Source: Corynebacterium sp. TAE3-ERU16 (lineage in GTDB: Bacteria > Actinomycetota > Actinomycetes > Mycobacteriales > Mycobacteriaceae). From it: a stretch of DNA of 64,000 nucleotides. The DNA is taken from the NCBI RefSeq assembly GCF_019209935.1, contig NZ_JAHUTN010000003.1, forward strand, positions 231,483 through 295,482, written 5' to 3'. Shown here piece after piece: positions 63,761 through 64,000 of the stretch. Below the pieces are notes generated by a model. It was not told the DNA's origin and did no database searches. It saw nothing but the letters and a program-made list of their open reading frames with translations. A program made the position numbers and the translations under genes. How positions within the stretch are numbered: the stretch's first letter is position 1; each line of letters starts with the position of its first letter.

Positions 63761-64000
63761 TAGGTGACGTCCGACCAGTCGGCGCCACCGGACGGGTCAG
63801 GCACCGACTGGTCGGCGGACCGGGGGGTGTACGCGCCTCCGTCTGACGGCCGATCGACTCGGACGGTCTCTTCGGCGGCCTGCCTGACGGTGGTGCCCTG
63901 TTCCGCGGCCCGCTGCCTGTGTGCCCGTCCCGCGGTGTCGCCGGACATGATCTTCTTCGGGTCGAAGACGTCGAGGAGGCTGTCGTCGCCGTCGAAGAGA
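63760..64000 (-). CDS. tatB: TatB, twin-arginine translocase subunit (C-terminal part)
   Basis: Only the last 79 codons lie in the window. The segment LFDGDDSLLDVFDPKKIMSG is the one I know from corynebacterial TatB after its amphipathic helix; the rest is the usual polar, low-complexity tail. The membrane helix and hinge lie outside the window. TatB recognises folded Tat substrates with TatC. The call rests on the short tail and would be settled by the upstream sequence. Confidence 0.72.
   Translation of the reverse strand, partial: LFDGDDSLLDVFDPKKIMSGDTAGRAHRQRAAEQGTTVRQAAEETVRVDRPSDGGAYTPRSADQSVPDPSGGADWSDVT

Overview
The window looks like chromosome of a high-GC Corynebacterium or a close relative. 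The strongest signs are a 2-oxoglutarate dehydrogenase that fuses an E2-type succinyltransferase core to E1 (OdhA type), a corynebacterial-type TatB tail, a decayed HtaA-domain surface protein, and a near-consensus GlxR (CRP-type) site. No rRNA, CRISPR array, integrase or transposase was seen. There is one tRNA gene, tRNA-Arg(CCG).

Layout. (1) 1-1.25 kb: end of a lactate-utilisation operon (lutB tail, lutC), then tRNA-Arg. (2) 2-11.1 kb, minus strand: a PspC-domain protein, a MarR regulator, and a tightly overlapping operon of SNF2 helicase, SWIM zinc-finger protein, SbcD-like nuclease and SbcC-like ATPase. (3) 11.5-14.6 kb, plus strand: the Na+/proline symporter putP, a membrane-anchored or exported DUF1524/HNH nuclease and a small membrane protein. 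(4) 15.2-17.4 kb: a heavily broken HtaA-domain surface-protein pseudogene. (5) 17.6-19.9 kb: DEAD-box helicase DeaD with perfect 42-bp coding repeats.

(6) 20.6-31.8 kb: an accessory restriction-modification-like island. Six plus-strand genes (Z1-domain ATPase, PD-(D/E)XK nuclease, GHKL ATPase, two uncharacterised proteins, MORC/MutL-like GHKL ATPase) converge on a minus-strand pair, vsr and a C5-cytosine methyltransferase. The methyltransferase carries a C-terminal MutY/EndoIII-like domain that keeps four Fe-S-type cysteines but appears to have lost the glycosylase catalytic residues. This is the most unusual item in the window. The general class (prokaryotic MORC/paraMORC ATPases with SF2 ATPases and nucleases in R-M operons) is known; the fusion may not be.

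(7) 32.0-42.4 kb, minus strand: an eight-gene cluster for ATP-dependent carboxylation of a ketone. It has two HyuA-type subunits, one HyuB-type subunit, a zinc-ribbon-like gamma subunit and a 267-aa fifth protein, followed by a two-subunit 3-oxoacid CoA-transferase and a thiolase. Together these would turn a ketone (acetone, butanone or an aryl ketone) into acyl-CoA plus acetyl-CoA. The first gene is preceded by a GlxR-like site and a 29-bp inverted repeat. (8) 43-49.6 kb: an MFS transporter, three poorly characterised proteins, a FhuF-like 2Fe-2S ferric-siderophore reductase and a carboxylesterase. (9) 49.8-64 kb: a fused ABC exporter, odhA, an OpuAC-like lipoprotein, CorA, a stress-type membrane protein, an MgtE-N/CBS protein without membrane segments, a DUF1003 protein, the Mrp scaffold ATPase and the 3' end of tatB.

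Starts were chosen by ribosome-binding site, overlap with neighbours and family alignment from memory. Family names rest on motif recognition only; no database search was run.
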